Assembly (NCBI RefSeq): GCF_000526515.1
Contig: NZ_JAGF01000001.1
Span: 3,162,001-3,226,000, forward strand
Reading direction: 5' to 3'
Source of the DNA: Cellulomonas sp. KRMCY2
Lineage (GTDB): Bacteria; Actinomycetota; Actinomycetes; Actinomycetales; Cellulomonadaceae
Length of the DNA stretch: 64,000 bases
The notes under the pieces are model-generated. The model saw only the letters and a program-made list of their open reading frames with translations, did no database searches and was not told the DNA's origin. The position numbers and the translations under genes are program-made. Positions 6,681 through 14,875 of this stretch are shown piece after piece. Within the stretch, counting starts at the first letter, position 1. Each line of letters begins with the position of its first letter.

Positions 6681-8387
6681 TCAGTGGATCGCGCGGCCCT
6701 TCACCGGCGCCTGCCAGGTCAGCAGGGTGCCGCGACCGGAGCTGGTCGCACCGAGGGTGAACGTCCCGCCGTGCCGACGGGCGCGTGCCGCCAGGTTGTC
6801 CGTGCCGGACTTCCGGTCGCGTGCCGGCGGAAGGCCGCTGCCGTCGTCCTCGACCTCCACGACGACCGATCCCGCCGGGCCGTCGCCCTGGAGCTCGACC
6901 CGGACAGCGACGGCTGTCGCGCGCGCGTGGCGTGCGGCGTTCGCCAGCCCCTCGCGGACCACAGCCACGACGTCGTCGGCCATGTCCTCTCCCACCCGGT
7001 CGTCCAGGACGCCGGCGTCGCCGTCGAAGGCCTCCACGGAGTCGAGCACGCGGTGGTCGACGATGATCACGAGTGACGGGGCGAAGCCGAGGCCGGTGCG
7101 TGCGAGGGAGGCCTCGCGGCGCAGCCGCTCGGCCAGCGGCGCCGAGGCGTCCGGGTCACGCAGGGCGTGCACGATCGAGCGGATCTGGCGCACGGTCGAG
7201 TCGACGTTGTCCAGGGCGTCCTCGACGATCCCGGTGAGCTCGGAGGGGTCGACGCCGCGGGCGGCCCGCCGGCGCACGGTCTCGAGCTGCATGCCGGTCG
7301 CGAAGAGCTGCTGGATGGCCAGGTCGTGCAGGTCGCGCGCAATGCGCTCGCGCTCGTCGAGCAGCGCGGCGATGTCCTGGGCGTGCCGGGCCTCGGCCAG
7401 CACGAGGGCGAGGGCCGCCTGGGCGGCATAGGACTCCGCCGTCGCGAGGTCGTTGGGCCCGAACGGGGCCGACCCGACGCGACGCAGCAGGACGAGCACG
7501 CCCACGCCCCGACCGTCGGACTGCATCGGCGCGTAGAGCGCCGGACCGAACTGACGCATCGCGTCCACCCGCATCGCCCGTGAGCGGGACAGGGAGTCGA
7601 CGACCAGGCCGTTGCCGTCGCGCAGCACGGTGCGCGCACGGCCGTCGTGCGGCATGACGGTGCCCATCAGCTCGTCCGCCCCGACACCGTCGACGATCTC
7701 CATCACCCACGTGTCGGCGACGCTGGGCAGCACCAGTGCTGCGGTGTCCGCGCCGGCCACCTCCCGGGAGGACGCCGCGATCTGGGCCAGCACGTCCTCC
7801 TCCTCGGCGCCGGAGAGCAGCATCGTGGTGATCTGCTGGCCGGCCTGCAGCCAGTGCTCGCGCCGCTTGGACTCGGCGTACATCTGGGCGTTCTGGATCG
7901 CCACGGCAGCCGCTGCCGCGAGGGTGATGACGATCTCGTCGTCCTCGTCGGTGAAACCGCCGGCCTTCTCCGACAGGTACAGGTAGCCGAAGACCCGGTC
8001 CCGGACCCGGACGGCGGTGCCGAGGAAGGAGCCCATCGGCGGATGGTGGGCCGGGAAGCCCTTGAAGGTCGGGTGGTGGACCAGGTCGTCGAGCCGCAGG
8101 GTCCCGTGCGACGGGATGGAGCCCAGCACCCCGATGGCGTGCGGAGGCCGGCCGAGCAGGGCCGCGAGCCGGTCGTCGACGCCGGTGTGCACGAAGGTCG
8201 TGGAGCGCCCGCGTGCATCGAGGACGTTGATCGCGGCGAAGCGCGCACCGGTCAGGTCCGCGCTCGCGGCGACGAACCGGTGCAGCACCGTCGGCAGGTC
8301 GAGGTCGGACGCCAGGCCGAGAGCGGCCTGCAGCAGGTCGGCGGCAGCGAGCGAGCCGTCGTGGTGGTCCGTACCCCTCGAGGTCAT
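6681..8387 (-). CDS. GAF-GAF sensor histidine kinase, DosS/DosT-like
   Basis: A soluble 568-residue kinase: two GAF domains (about 25-170 and 190-335), a HisKA_3 dimerisation domain with phospho-acceptor His354 (ERERIARDLHDLAIQQ) and an ATPase domain (N-box EGLANAARHA, G-box DDGSGLP). The first GAF domain has FPAHHPPM; His115 aligns with the proximal haem ligand His149 of mycobacterial DosS, where the motif is FPPYHPPM. Haem binding is therefore likely but inferred. ATG 8387 was chosen over 8414 because it has an AGGAGA site and overlaps the cydC stop by 4 bp. It is thus the fifth gene of the cyd operon. Confidence 0.9.
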   Translation of the reverse strand: MTSRGTDHHDGSLAAADLLQAALGLASDLDLPTVLHRFVAASADLTGARFAAINVLDARGRSTTFVHTGVDDRLAALLGRPPHAIGVLGSIPSHGTLRLDDLVHHPTFKGFPAHHPPMGSFLGTAVRVRDRVFGYLYLSEKAGGFTDEDDEIVITLAAAAAVAIQNAQMYAESKRREHWLQAGQQITTMLLSGAEEEDVLAQIAASSREVAGADTAALVLPSVADTWVMEIVDGVGADELMGTVMPHDGRARTVLRDGNGLVVDSLSRSRAMRVDAMRQFGPALYAPMQSDGRGVGVLVLLRRVGSAPFGPNDLATAESYAAQAALALVLAEARHAQDIAALLDERERIARDLHDLAIQQLFATGMQLETVRRRAARGVDPSELTGIVEDALDNVDSTVRQIRSIVHALRDPDASAPLAERLRREASLARTGLGFAPSLVIIVDHRVLDSVEAFDGDAGVLDDRVGEDMADDVVAVVREGLANAARHARATAVAVRVELQGDGPAGSVVVEVEDDGSGLPPARDRKSGTDNLAARARRHGGTFTLGATSSGRGTLLTWQAPVKGRAIH

Positions 8388-10225
8388 CTGGTCTCCTGCA
8401 TCTGAGCCTGCCACGCGGTTCGGTACGCGGCAGCGCCGTCCGAGTCGCCTGCGCCCGCGATCAGGTCCGCGTGCCGACCGCGTGCCCGCACGCTACCCGT
8501 CCGATCGAGCAGGATCACCTCGTCGGCCGCCTGCACGCCGTCGAGGCGGTGCGTGACCACGACGACGGCGCGTCCGGACGCCAACGAGCCGTCGAGCAGG
8601 CCGTGCAGCAGGGTGCGTGCCCCGGCGTCGTCGAGGTGCTCGGTCGGCTCGTCGAGCAGGAGGACCGGAGCGGCGCTGAGCAGCGTCCGGGCCACCAGCA
8701 GCCGGCGGCGCTCCCCGCCGGAGACCCTGGCCGCGTCGCTGCCGAGCGCGGTGTCCAGCCCCACCGGCAGCCCGGCGAGCCAGTCGCCCAGCCCGACCTG
8801 CTCGAGGGCTGCGCGCGCCTGGGCGGGGTCGACGTCACCGCGGGCAACCCGCAGGTTCTCCAGGACGGTGGTGTCGAAGACGTGCGCGTCCTCGGCGGTC
8901 ATCACCACGTGCGCTGCGGCCTGCGTCCTGCCCAGCGACGCGATCGGTCGGCCGGTGACCAGCACGTCGCCCGCGACCGGGGGGATGAGCCCCGCGAGGG
9001 TGAGCAGGAGGGTCGTCTTGCCCAGCCCGCTCGGCCCGACGACGGCGACCGTCCGGCCCGGCTCCAGGGTGAGGTCCAGCCCGGTGAGCAGGGTCCGGCC
9101 GCCGGGCCACCCGCAGGCCAGCGCACGGGCCTCGAGGAGCGGTCCGGCGGAGTGGTCGGCGGCAGGGAGGGCTGCTTCGGGGGGCGTGCCCTCGGGGACC
9201 ACCGGAGCGGTCACGGCCGGGTGCTGGGCGAGGGCTCCGGTCGCCACGGCCGCGCCGTCGAGCAGCTCCATCACGCGACGGGCGGCCTGGCGCGAGCGCA
9301 GCAGCGCCACCCCGGCACCCGGCAGCAGGGCGGCGGCCTCGAAGGCCGCGAGCGGGGTCAGGACGATGACGGCGAGCTCGACCGGCGCGAGCAGACCGGC
9401 CGTGGTCGCGGGGATGCCCAGGGCCAGCGAGGCCAGCACGGCTGCGCCCATCGCCAGCGGGCCGAGGGTCGCGGCGACCGCTGCCGGCCGTGCACCGGCG
9501 TCGGCAGCGTCAGCCAGGCGCTGGTCGGTGGTCCGCAGGATCTGCAGGGTCGTCCCGACCCGGCCGGCGACGGTCAGCTCGCCGGCGCCGTCGAGCAGGG
9601 TCATCGTCACGGCGGCCATCTCCGCCCTCGCCGTGGCCGAGCGACGCTCGATGGTCGTGGTGGCGCGCACCGACCACCAGGGCGCGACGACCCCGGCGAC
9701 GAGCAGGCACCCGCCCAACGCTGCCCCCGCGCTGGGCAGGAAGGCCCCGACCAGGACCACGCTGCCCACGCCGAGGACGGCCGCGACGGCGACCGGCAGC
9801 AGACCACGGACCACCACGTCGCCGACGGCGTCGACGTCGGCTCCCACCCGGGCGAGCAGGTCGCCGCGACGTAGCCGGACCAGGGCACCGGGGGAGCCCG
9901 AGGCGAGCCGCTCGTACATCCGGACCCGCAGGGTCGCCATCCCGCGCAGCGCCACCTCGTGCGAGACGAGCCGCTCGACGTAGCGCAGCAGCCCACGGGA
10001 GATGCCGAGCGCACGGACCGCGACGGCGGCGACGTTGAGGTACATCACCGGCGGCATCTGCGAGGCGCGGGCGATCAGCCAGGCCGAGACCGCTGCCAGG
10101 CCGACGGCGCTGCCCAGGCCCCCGGCACCGGCGAGGACGGCCAGGACGAACCTGCGTCGGTCGACCTCGAGCAGCGCAACGGCACGCCACAACGGGTCGG
10201 AGCGCAGGCGCTCCCACCGGCTCAT
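8384..10225 (-). CDS. cydC: Thiol reductant ABC exporter subunit CydC
   Basis: One half of the heterodimeric CydDC ABC transporter, which exports cysteine/glutathione or haem-related reductant and is needed to assemble cytochrome bd. The N-terminal half is a six-helix membrane domain. The C-terminal half has Walker A GPSGLGKTTLL, signature VSGGERRRLL and Walker B VLLLDEPTEHLD. 613 residues. ATG 10225 overlaps the cydD stop by 4 bp, and the stop overlaps the kinase start by 4 bp. Assignment to CydC rather than CydD rests on operon order. Confidence 0.9.
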   Translation of the reverse strand: MSRWERLRSDPLWRAVALLEVDRRRFVLAVLAGAGGLGSAVGLAAVSAWLIARASQMPPVMYLNVAAVAVRALGISRGLLRYVERLVSHEVALRGMATLRVRMYERLASGSPGALVRLRRGDLLARVGADVDAVGDVVVRGLLPVAVAAVLGVGSVVLVGAFLPSAGAALGGCLLVAGVVAPWWSVRATTTIERRSATARAEMAAVTMTLLDGAGELTVAGRVGTTLQILRTTDQRLADAADAGARPAAVAATLGPLAMGAAVLASLALGIPATTAGLLAPVELAVIVLTPLAAFEAAALLPGAGVALLRSRQAARRVMELLDGAAVATGALAQHPAVTAPVVPEGTPPEAALPAADHSAGPLLEARALACGWPGGRTLLTGLDLTLEPGRTVAVVGPSGLGKTTLLLTLAGLIPPVAGDVLVTGRPIASLGRTQAAAHVVMTAEDAHVFDTTVLENLRVARGDVDPAQARAALEQVGLGDWLAGLPVGLDTALGSDAARVSGGERRRLLVARTLLSAAPVLLLDEPTEHLDDAGARTLLHGLLDGSLASGRAVVVVTHRLDGVQAADEVILLDRTGSVRARGRHADLIAGAGDSDGAAAYRTAWQAQMQETR

Positions 10226-11898
10226 CGGTCCACCTCCGGGCCGGGGAGCTGCGCGCTGCGCACGGTCACGACGGTGTCGGCGCAGCGCAACAGCGAGGGG
10301 CGGTGGGCCACGAGCAGCACGGTGCGCCCGGCCGTGCGCAACCGCTCGACGGTGGCCAGGACGACGGCCTCGCCGTCGGCGTCCAGGTGGGCGGTCGGCT
10401 CGTCCAGGACGACGAGCTGCGCCGGGTCGAGCAGGGCACGGGTCAGCGCGACCCGCTGACGCTGGCCGAGGCTCAGCCCCACCCCGCCCTGACCGACGAG
10501 GGTGTCCCAGCGTCCCGGGAGCGTGGCGAGCACCTCGTCGAGGCCGGTGAGCGCGGCCGCGCGGTCGAGGTCGACCTCGGCCACCTCGCGGCCGCGGGTG
10601 ACATTGGCGCGCACGGTCCCTGGCTCCAGGACGGGTCGCTGGGGGACCCAGGCGATCTGGTCCCACCAGCTCCGCGGCTCCACCGCGGTCAGCGGGACGG
10701 CAGGGCCCTCAGCGGGCTCGAGCAGCACCTCGCCGGCCGCGGGTTCCAGCAGGCCGAGCAGCACGGCGACGGCGCTGGACTTGCCCGCCCCGTTGTGCCC
10801 GGCCAGGGCCAGCACCTGTCCGGGCCGCAGGTCCAGCGCGAGGCCGGCCGGCGCGAGCGTCGCCCGGTCCGGGGCCTCGACGTCCACGTCGACCAGCCGG
10901 ACCGTCGTACCGGCGAGGTCGGGGGCCGGCGTCGTGCCGCGAGCCGGCAGCGGCACCTCGAGCACCGCGAAGGCAGCCTCCGCCGCGGCGACGCCGTCGG
11001 CCGAGGCGTGGAAGTGGGCGCCGACCTGCCGCAGCGGCAGGTACACCTCCGGTGCGAGGACCAGCACGGCCAGACCGGTCTGCAGGTCCAGGCCGCCGCT
11101 GACCAGCCGGAAGCCGACTCCGACGGCGACCAGGGCCACGGACAGCGTCGTGAGCAGCTCCAGCACCATCCCGGACAGGAAGGCCACCCGCAGGGTGCCC
11201 ATCGTGGCGCTGCGGTGCGCGTCACCGAGCTCGCGCACCCGCACGGCCGGGCCCTGCTCGCGACCCAGGGCCCGCAGGGTGGGCAGGCCCGCGAGCAGGT
11301 CGAGCACCTGGTGGCCGAGCCGCTGCATCACGGCGAGCCGCTGGTCGGCGTAGCGCTGGGTGAGCCGGCCGATGAGCATCATGAACACGGGGACCAGGGG
11401 GAGGGTCACGAGGATCGTCACGGCGGCGATCCAGTCGTACCCGAGCACGACGAGCAGGGCACCGGGGGTCACGGTGGCTGCGAGCAGCAGCTGGGGCAGG
11501 TACCGGACGAAGTACGGCTCGAGGGCGTCGAGCCCGCGGGTGGCCAGCGTGGCCACGCCGGGGTTCGAGGCGAGCCACCGAGGCCCCAGCCCGACGGCGT
11601 GCGCCACGACCTGCTCGCGCAGCTCGGCGACGGCGCGGGTGGCCGAGCGGTGCGCCCAGCGCTCCTGGAGCCCGGCGACCAGCGCACGGACGACGACGAC
11701 GACGGCGAGCAGGCCGATGGTCGGGGCGACGTCGGGCCAGTCGGCCGTGCGGGTGACCACGGGGGCCACCGCGGCTGCCAGCAGGACGGCCTGGGCCACC
11801 ACGAGCAGCGCGGTCAGCGCACCGAGCCCCGCGGTGAGCAGGACGTACCGCCGCGCCGACCGCGCGCGACGCAGCAGCCGCGGGTCGAGCGGCTTCAC
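10222..11898 (-). CDS. cydD: Thiol reductant ABC exporter subunit CydD
   Basis: Partner of CydC. The membrane domain (ARSARRYVLLTAGLGALTAL onward) is followed by an ATPase domain with Walker A GHNGAGKSSAV, signature LSLGQRQRVALTRALL and Walker B LVVLDEPTAHLD. 558 residues from GTG 11898, which overlaps the cydB stop (GTGA). A longer reading to 11976 would overlap cydB by ~80 bp and adds a non-conserved, Pro/Arg-rich stretch, so I rejected it. Confidence 0.9.
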   Translation of the reverse strand: MKPLDPRLLRRARSARRYVLLTAGLGALTALLVVAQAVLLAAAVAPVVTRTADWPDVAPTIGLLAVVVVVRALVAGLQERWAHRSATRAVAELREQVVAHAVGLGPRWLASNPGVATLATRGLDALEPYFVRYLPQLLLAATVTPGALLVVLGYDWIAAVTILVTLPLVPVFMMLIGRLTQRYADQRLAVMQRLGHQVLDLLAGLPTLRALGREQGPAVRVRELGDAHRSATMGTLRVAFLSGMVLELLTTLSVALVAVGVGFRLVSGGLDLQTGLAVLVLAPEVYLPLRQVGAHFHASADGVAAAEAAFAVLEVPLPARGTTPAPDLAGTTVRLVDVDVEAPDRATLAPAGLALDLRPGQVLALAGHNGAGKSSAVAVLLGLLEPAAGEVLLEPAEGPAVPLTAVEPRSWWDQIAWVPQRPVLEPGTVRANVTRGREVAEVDLDRAAALTGLDEVLATLPGRWDTLVGQGGVGLSLGQRQRVALTRALLDPAQLVVLDEPTAHLDADGEAVVLATVERLRTAGRTVLLVAHRPSLLRCADTVVTVRSAQLPGPEVDR

Positions 11899-12917
11899 AC
11901 CTTCGCGAGGGGCAGACCCACGTGGTCGGGGATGTGCTCGACGGTCAGGCGCTTCCGGAAGACCCAGTACGTCCATGCCTGGTAGGCAAGCACGACCGGG
12001 GTGAGGACGACAGCCACCCAGGTCATCACGCCGAGGGTGTAGGACGAGGACGACGCGTTGTCGACCGTGAGCGAGTGCACCCCGTCGAGCGCGGGCATGA
12101 CGTCCGGGTACAGCGACCCGAAGATCAGCACGACGGCGGCGAGGATGGCCACGGCCGAGGCGACGAACGCCCAGCCCTCACGGCCGATCCGGGTCAGCAG
12201 GACGACCGCCACGAGGGCCACAGCGGCGAGCAGGGTCGCGCCCCAGGTCCACGCCGCGTCGGAGTAGGCCAGCTGCAGCCACACCGCGAACGCGCCCGCG
12301 ACGACGACCGTCACCATCGAGAGCCTGACCGACAGCGCGCTCGCCCGGGCCCGGATGTCGCCGTCGGTCTTGAGCGACAGGTAGATGGCACCGTGCGTGA
12401 GGAAGATCAGCGTCGTGGTGGCCCCGCCCAGCAGGGCGAACGGGTTGAGCAGGTCGAAGAAGGTGCCCGTGTACCCGAAGCCCTCGCCGAGGTTGACCCC
12501 GCGCACCAGGTTGCCGAACGCGACACCCCACAGCACGGACGGGAGCCACGAGCCGAAGATGATGGCCCGGTCGGCCCACGCCCGCCACCGCTCGTCGTTG
12601 AACTTGCTGCGCCACTCGAACGCCACGACCCGCACGATGAGCGCGACGAGGATGAGCAGCAGGGCCAGGTAGAACCCGGAGAACAGCGTCGCGTACCACT
12701 CCGGGAACGCGGCGAACGTCGCGCCACCCGCCGTGAGCAGCCAGACCTCGTTGCCGTCCCACACTGGACCGATCGTGTTGATCATCACCCGGCGGTCGGC
12801 CCCCTTGCGGCCCAGCACGGGCAGCAGCATGCCGACACCGAAGTCGAAGCCCTCCAGGACGAGGTAGCCGGTCCAGAGGACCGCGATGAGCAGGAACCAG
12901 ACTGTCGACAGCTCCAT
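11895..12917 (-). CDS. cydB: Cytochrome bd ubiquinol/menaquinol oxidase subunit II
   Basis: CydB is the second membrane subunit of the bd-type terminal oxidase that reduces oxygen to water with quinol at low oxygen. The start MELSTVWFLLIAVLWTGYL, the FDFGVGMLLPVLG segment and GPVWDGNEVWLL are family hallmarks; about eight hydrophobic helices are visible. 340 residues. It lies 15 nt after cydA and is coupled to cydD. Confidence 0.96.
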   Translation of the reverse strand: MELSTVWFLLIAVLWTGYLVLEGFDFGVGMLLPVLGRKGADRRVMINTIGPVWDGNEVWLLTAGGATFAAFPEWYATLFSGFYLALLLILVALIVRVVAFEWRSKFNDERWRAWADRAIIFGSWLPSVLWGVAFGNLVRGVNLGEGFGYTGTFFDLLNPFALLGGATTTLIFLTHGAIYLSLKTDGDIRARASALSVRLSMVTVVVAGAFAVWLQLAYSDAAWTWGATLLAAVALVAVVLLTRIGREGWAFVASAVAILAAVVLIFGSLYPDVMPALDGVHSLTVDNASSSSYTLGVMTWVAVVLTPVVLAYQAWTYWVFRKRLTVEHIPDHVGLPLAKV

Positions 12918-12932
12918 GACCTTCCCGCTCTC

Positions 12933-14411
12933 TCAGTAGGCGAAGGACAGCGGGCGGTCGTCGCTCGCGTCCTCGGCGTTGTCGGGGCTGACGTCGGGCT
13001 CGGAGTCGGCTACGCCGTGGGCGGCATAGCGCGTCATGAGCTTGTACCAGAGCACGGCGAGCACGCCGTACAGCGCGGTGAAGACGACCAGCGAGATGAT
13101 CACGGACAGCGGGCCCACCGAGGTCGAGACGCCTTGGGACGTGAACATCCACACCCCGTCGATGCCGGTCGGGTTGGGCGCGACGATCCACGGCTGCCGG
13201 CCCATCTCGGTGAAGATCCAGCCGAAGGCCGCACTGAGGAACGGTGTGGGGATCGCGATCAGTGCGAGCCTGCCGAACCACGGCTTGTCCATGACCTTGC
13301 CCTTGCGGGTGAACCACAGGGCGGCCAGCGCGAGCGCTGCCGATCCGATGCCCAGGCCGATCATCAGCCGGAAGCTCCAGTACGTCACCGCCAGGTTCGG
13401 GACGTAGTCCTCGGTGTCGCCGTACTTCTCGGTGTACTGCTGCTCGAGGTCGTTGACCCCTGTGATCGGCGCGTTGACGTCGCCGGTCGCCATGAAGGAC
13501 GTCAGCCCAGGGATCTCGATGAGGTGCGTGACGCCCTCGCAGGAGTTCGACAGGTCGCCGACGGTGAGGATCGAGAACGAGGCGCCGTCGGCGCTGTCGC
13601 ACAGCGCCTCGGCCGCTGCCATCTTCATCGGCTGCTGCTCGAACATCATCTTGGCCTGGCTGTCGCCGGTGACGGCAACTCCGATGCCGGAGACCAGCAT
13701 GACGACAAGGCCGAACGTGACGGCCGGGCGGTAGATGTCGCGCGCCCGGTCCAGCTTGCCGGAGCGGGCGTCCTTGACCATCCACCAGGCGGCGATCCCG
13801 ACGATGAACGTGCTCGCGGTGAGCAGGGCCGCGGTCAGGGTGTGCGGGAGGGTGACCAGCACTGTCGGGTTGGTCAGCACGGCACCGATGTCGACCATCT
13901 GGGCGCGGTCGGCCATCGACAGGTCGCCGCGGTCCGTGAGCTCAGCGCCCACCGGGTGCTGCATCCACGAGTTGGCCGCGAGGATGAAGTACGCGGACAG
14001 GTTGGTCGCGAAGGCCACCAACCAGATCGTGGCGAGGTGGATCTTCTTGGGCAGCCTGTCCCAGCCGAAGATCCACAGGCCCAGGAAGGTCGACTCGACG
14101 AAGAAGGCGGCGAGCGCCTCCATCGCGAGCGGGGCGCCGAAGATGTCGCCGACGAAGCGCGAGTACTCGCTCCAGTTCATCCCGAACTGGAACTCCTGGA
14201 CGATGCCGGTCGCGACCCCGATCGCGAAGTTGATCAGCAGGAGCTTGCCGAAGAACTTCGTCAGACGCAGCCACCGCTCGTTGCCGGTCCGGACCCAGAA
14301 CGTCTGCATGAGCGCGACGAGCGGTGCGAGTCCGATGGTGAGCGGAACGAAGATGAAGTGGTAGACGGTGGTGATGCCGAATTGCCATCGAGCCAGGTCG
14401 AGCGCGTCCAC
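12933..14411 (-). CDS. cydA: Cytochrome bd oxidase subunit I
   Basis: CydA carries haems b558, b595 and d. His18, His190 and Met350 are the probable haem ligands, Glu98 and Glu106 are the proton-channel acids, and GWIFTEMGRQPW (395-406) is the conserved quinol-side motif. The Q-loop is the short form. 492 residues. The start is GTG 14411 with a good GAGGAGA site 5 nt upstream. It is first in the cydABDC-kinase operon. A DosR-box-like palindrome lies about 80 bp upstream (14488-14501). Confidence 0.96.
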   Translation of the reverse strand: MDALDLARWQFGITTVYHFIFVPLTIGLAPLVALMQTFWVRTGNERWLRLTKFFGKLLLINFAIGVATGIVQEFQFGMNWSEYSRFVGDIFGAPLAMEALAAFFVESTFLGLWIFGWDRLPKKIHLATIWLVAFATNLSAYFILAANSWMQHPVGAELTDRGDLSMADRAQMVDIGAVLTNPTVLVTLPHTLTAALLTASTFIVGIAAWWMVKDARSGKLDRARDIYRPAVTFGLVVMLVSGIGVAVTGDSQAKMMFEQQPMKMAAAEALCDSADGASFSILTVGDLSNSCEGVTHLIEIPGLTSFMATGDVNAPITGVNDLEQQYTEKYGDTEDYVPNLAVTYWSFRLMIGLGIGSAALALAALWFTRKGKVMDKPWFGRLALIAIPTPFLSAAFGWIFTEMGRQPWIVAPNPTGIDGVWMFTSQGVSTSVGPLSVIISLVVFTALYGVLAVLWYKLMTRYAAHGVADSEPDVSPDNAEDASDDRPLSFAY

Positions 14412-14875
14412 GGTCTCTCCTCGGTGCAGGGCGAGGCGGGCAGAGCGGCCCGTGATCAGAACCTAGAAGTGGGCCGCGAGTCAGACTAGGACCTTGGTCC
14501 CGATCCGCTGACCATCCGTCATCTCGTGGCGGCGCACCGGCCCGCGGCGGCGCATCGGCCCCGGGTCGGCGGCTGCGCCGGCCGGCCACCCCGTGCCGCG
14601 CCGTGTCGCCGGGCGCTCGGCGGGCTCTGTGCGATACTGACGACGGCAGAGCGGGTCGCCACACCGTCCCGTTCGCCGACGACGTTTCCGCTGGACAGGG
14701 TCCGCGGCACGCCGGGCGCCGCCGTCATCAACCGATGACTGGGCAGGCGCCGGCGCCGCCCGCCCGTGCAGCCTGACGACACCGACGACTTCCGTCGCGG
14801 AGCGCGCCGCGCCTGTGACGACCGAACCGCCCGATGGCCGGCGAGTGTGGACAGCCAGCGGGCCTGGAGCATCTC
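14412..14875. other. 464-bp divergent intergenic region between cydA and rne
   Basis: Holds the cydA promoter (palindrome 14488-14501, weak -10 14460-14465 on the minus strand) and, toward rne, a GC-rich leader. No conserved ORF is visible. The right part should hold the rne promoter and a 5' leader, but I cannot define a clear promoter there. Confidence 0.6.
14460..14501 (-). promoter_or_regulatory. Putative cydA promoter with DosR-box-like operator
   Basis: On the minus strand GGGACCAAGGTCC (14489-14501) has the palindrome GGACC-AA-GGTCC. It matches the core of the DosR/DevR consensus GGGACTWWAGTCCC except at three positions. A possible -10, TAGGTT, is at 14465-14460. If used, transcription would start near 14453 and the operator would centre at about -42, the usual class II position. 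Confidence 0.5.

Noticed and set aside
8384-10666. Longer reading of CydC starting at 10666
   Set aside because: The extra ~147 residues are antisense-like Arg/Gly-rich sequence inside cydD; ATG 10225 with a 4-bp overlap fits the family start.
11922-14489. 855-codon plus-strand open frame opposite cydB and cydA
   Set aside because: Shadow frame of the cyd operon; composition is His/Asp/Gln/Arg-rich with no recognisable motif.
14412-14875. Rex operator upstream of cydA
   Set aside because: No sequence close to TTGTGAA-N4-TTCACAA is present; the only clear dyad is the DosR-like one.
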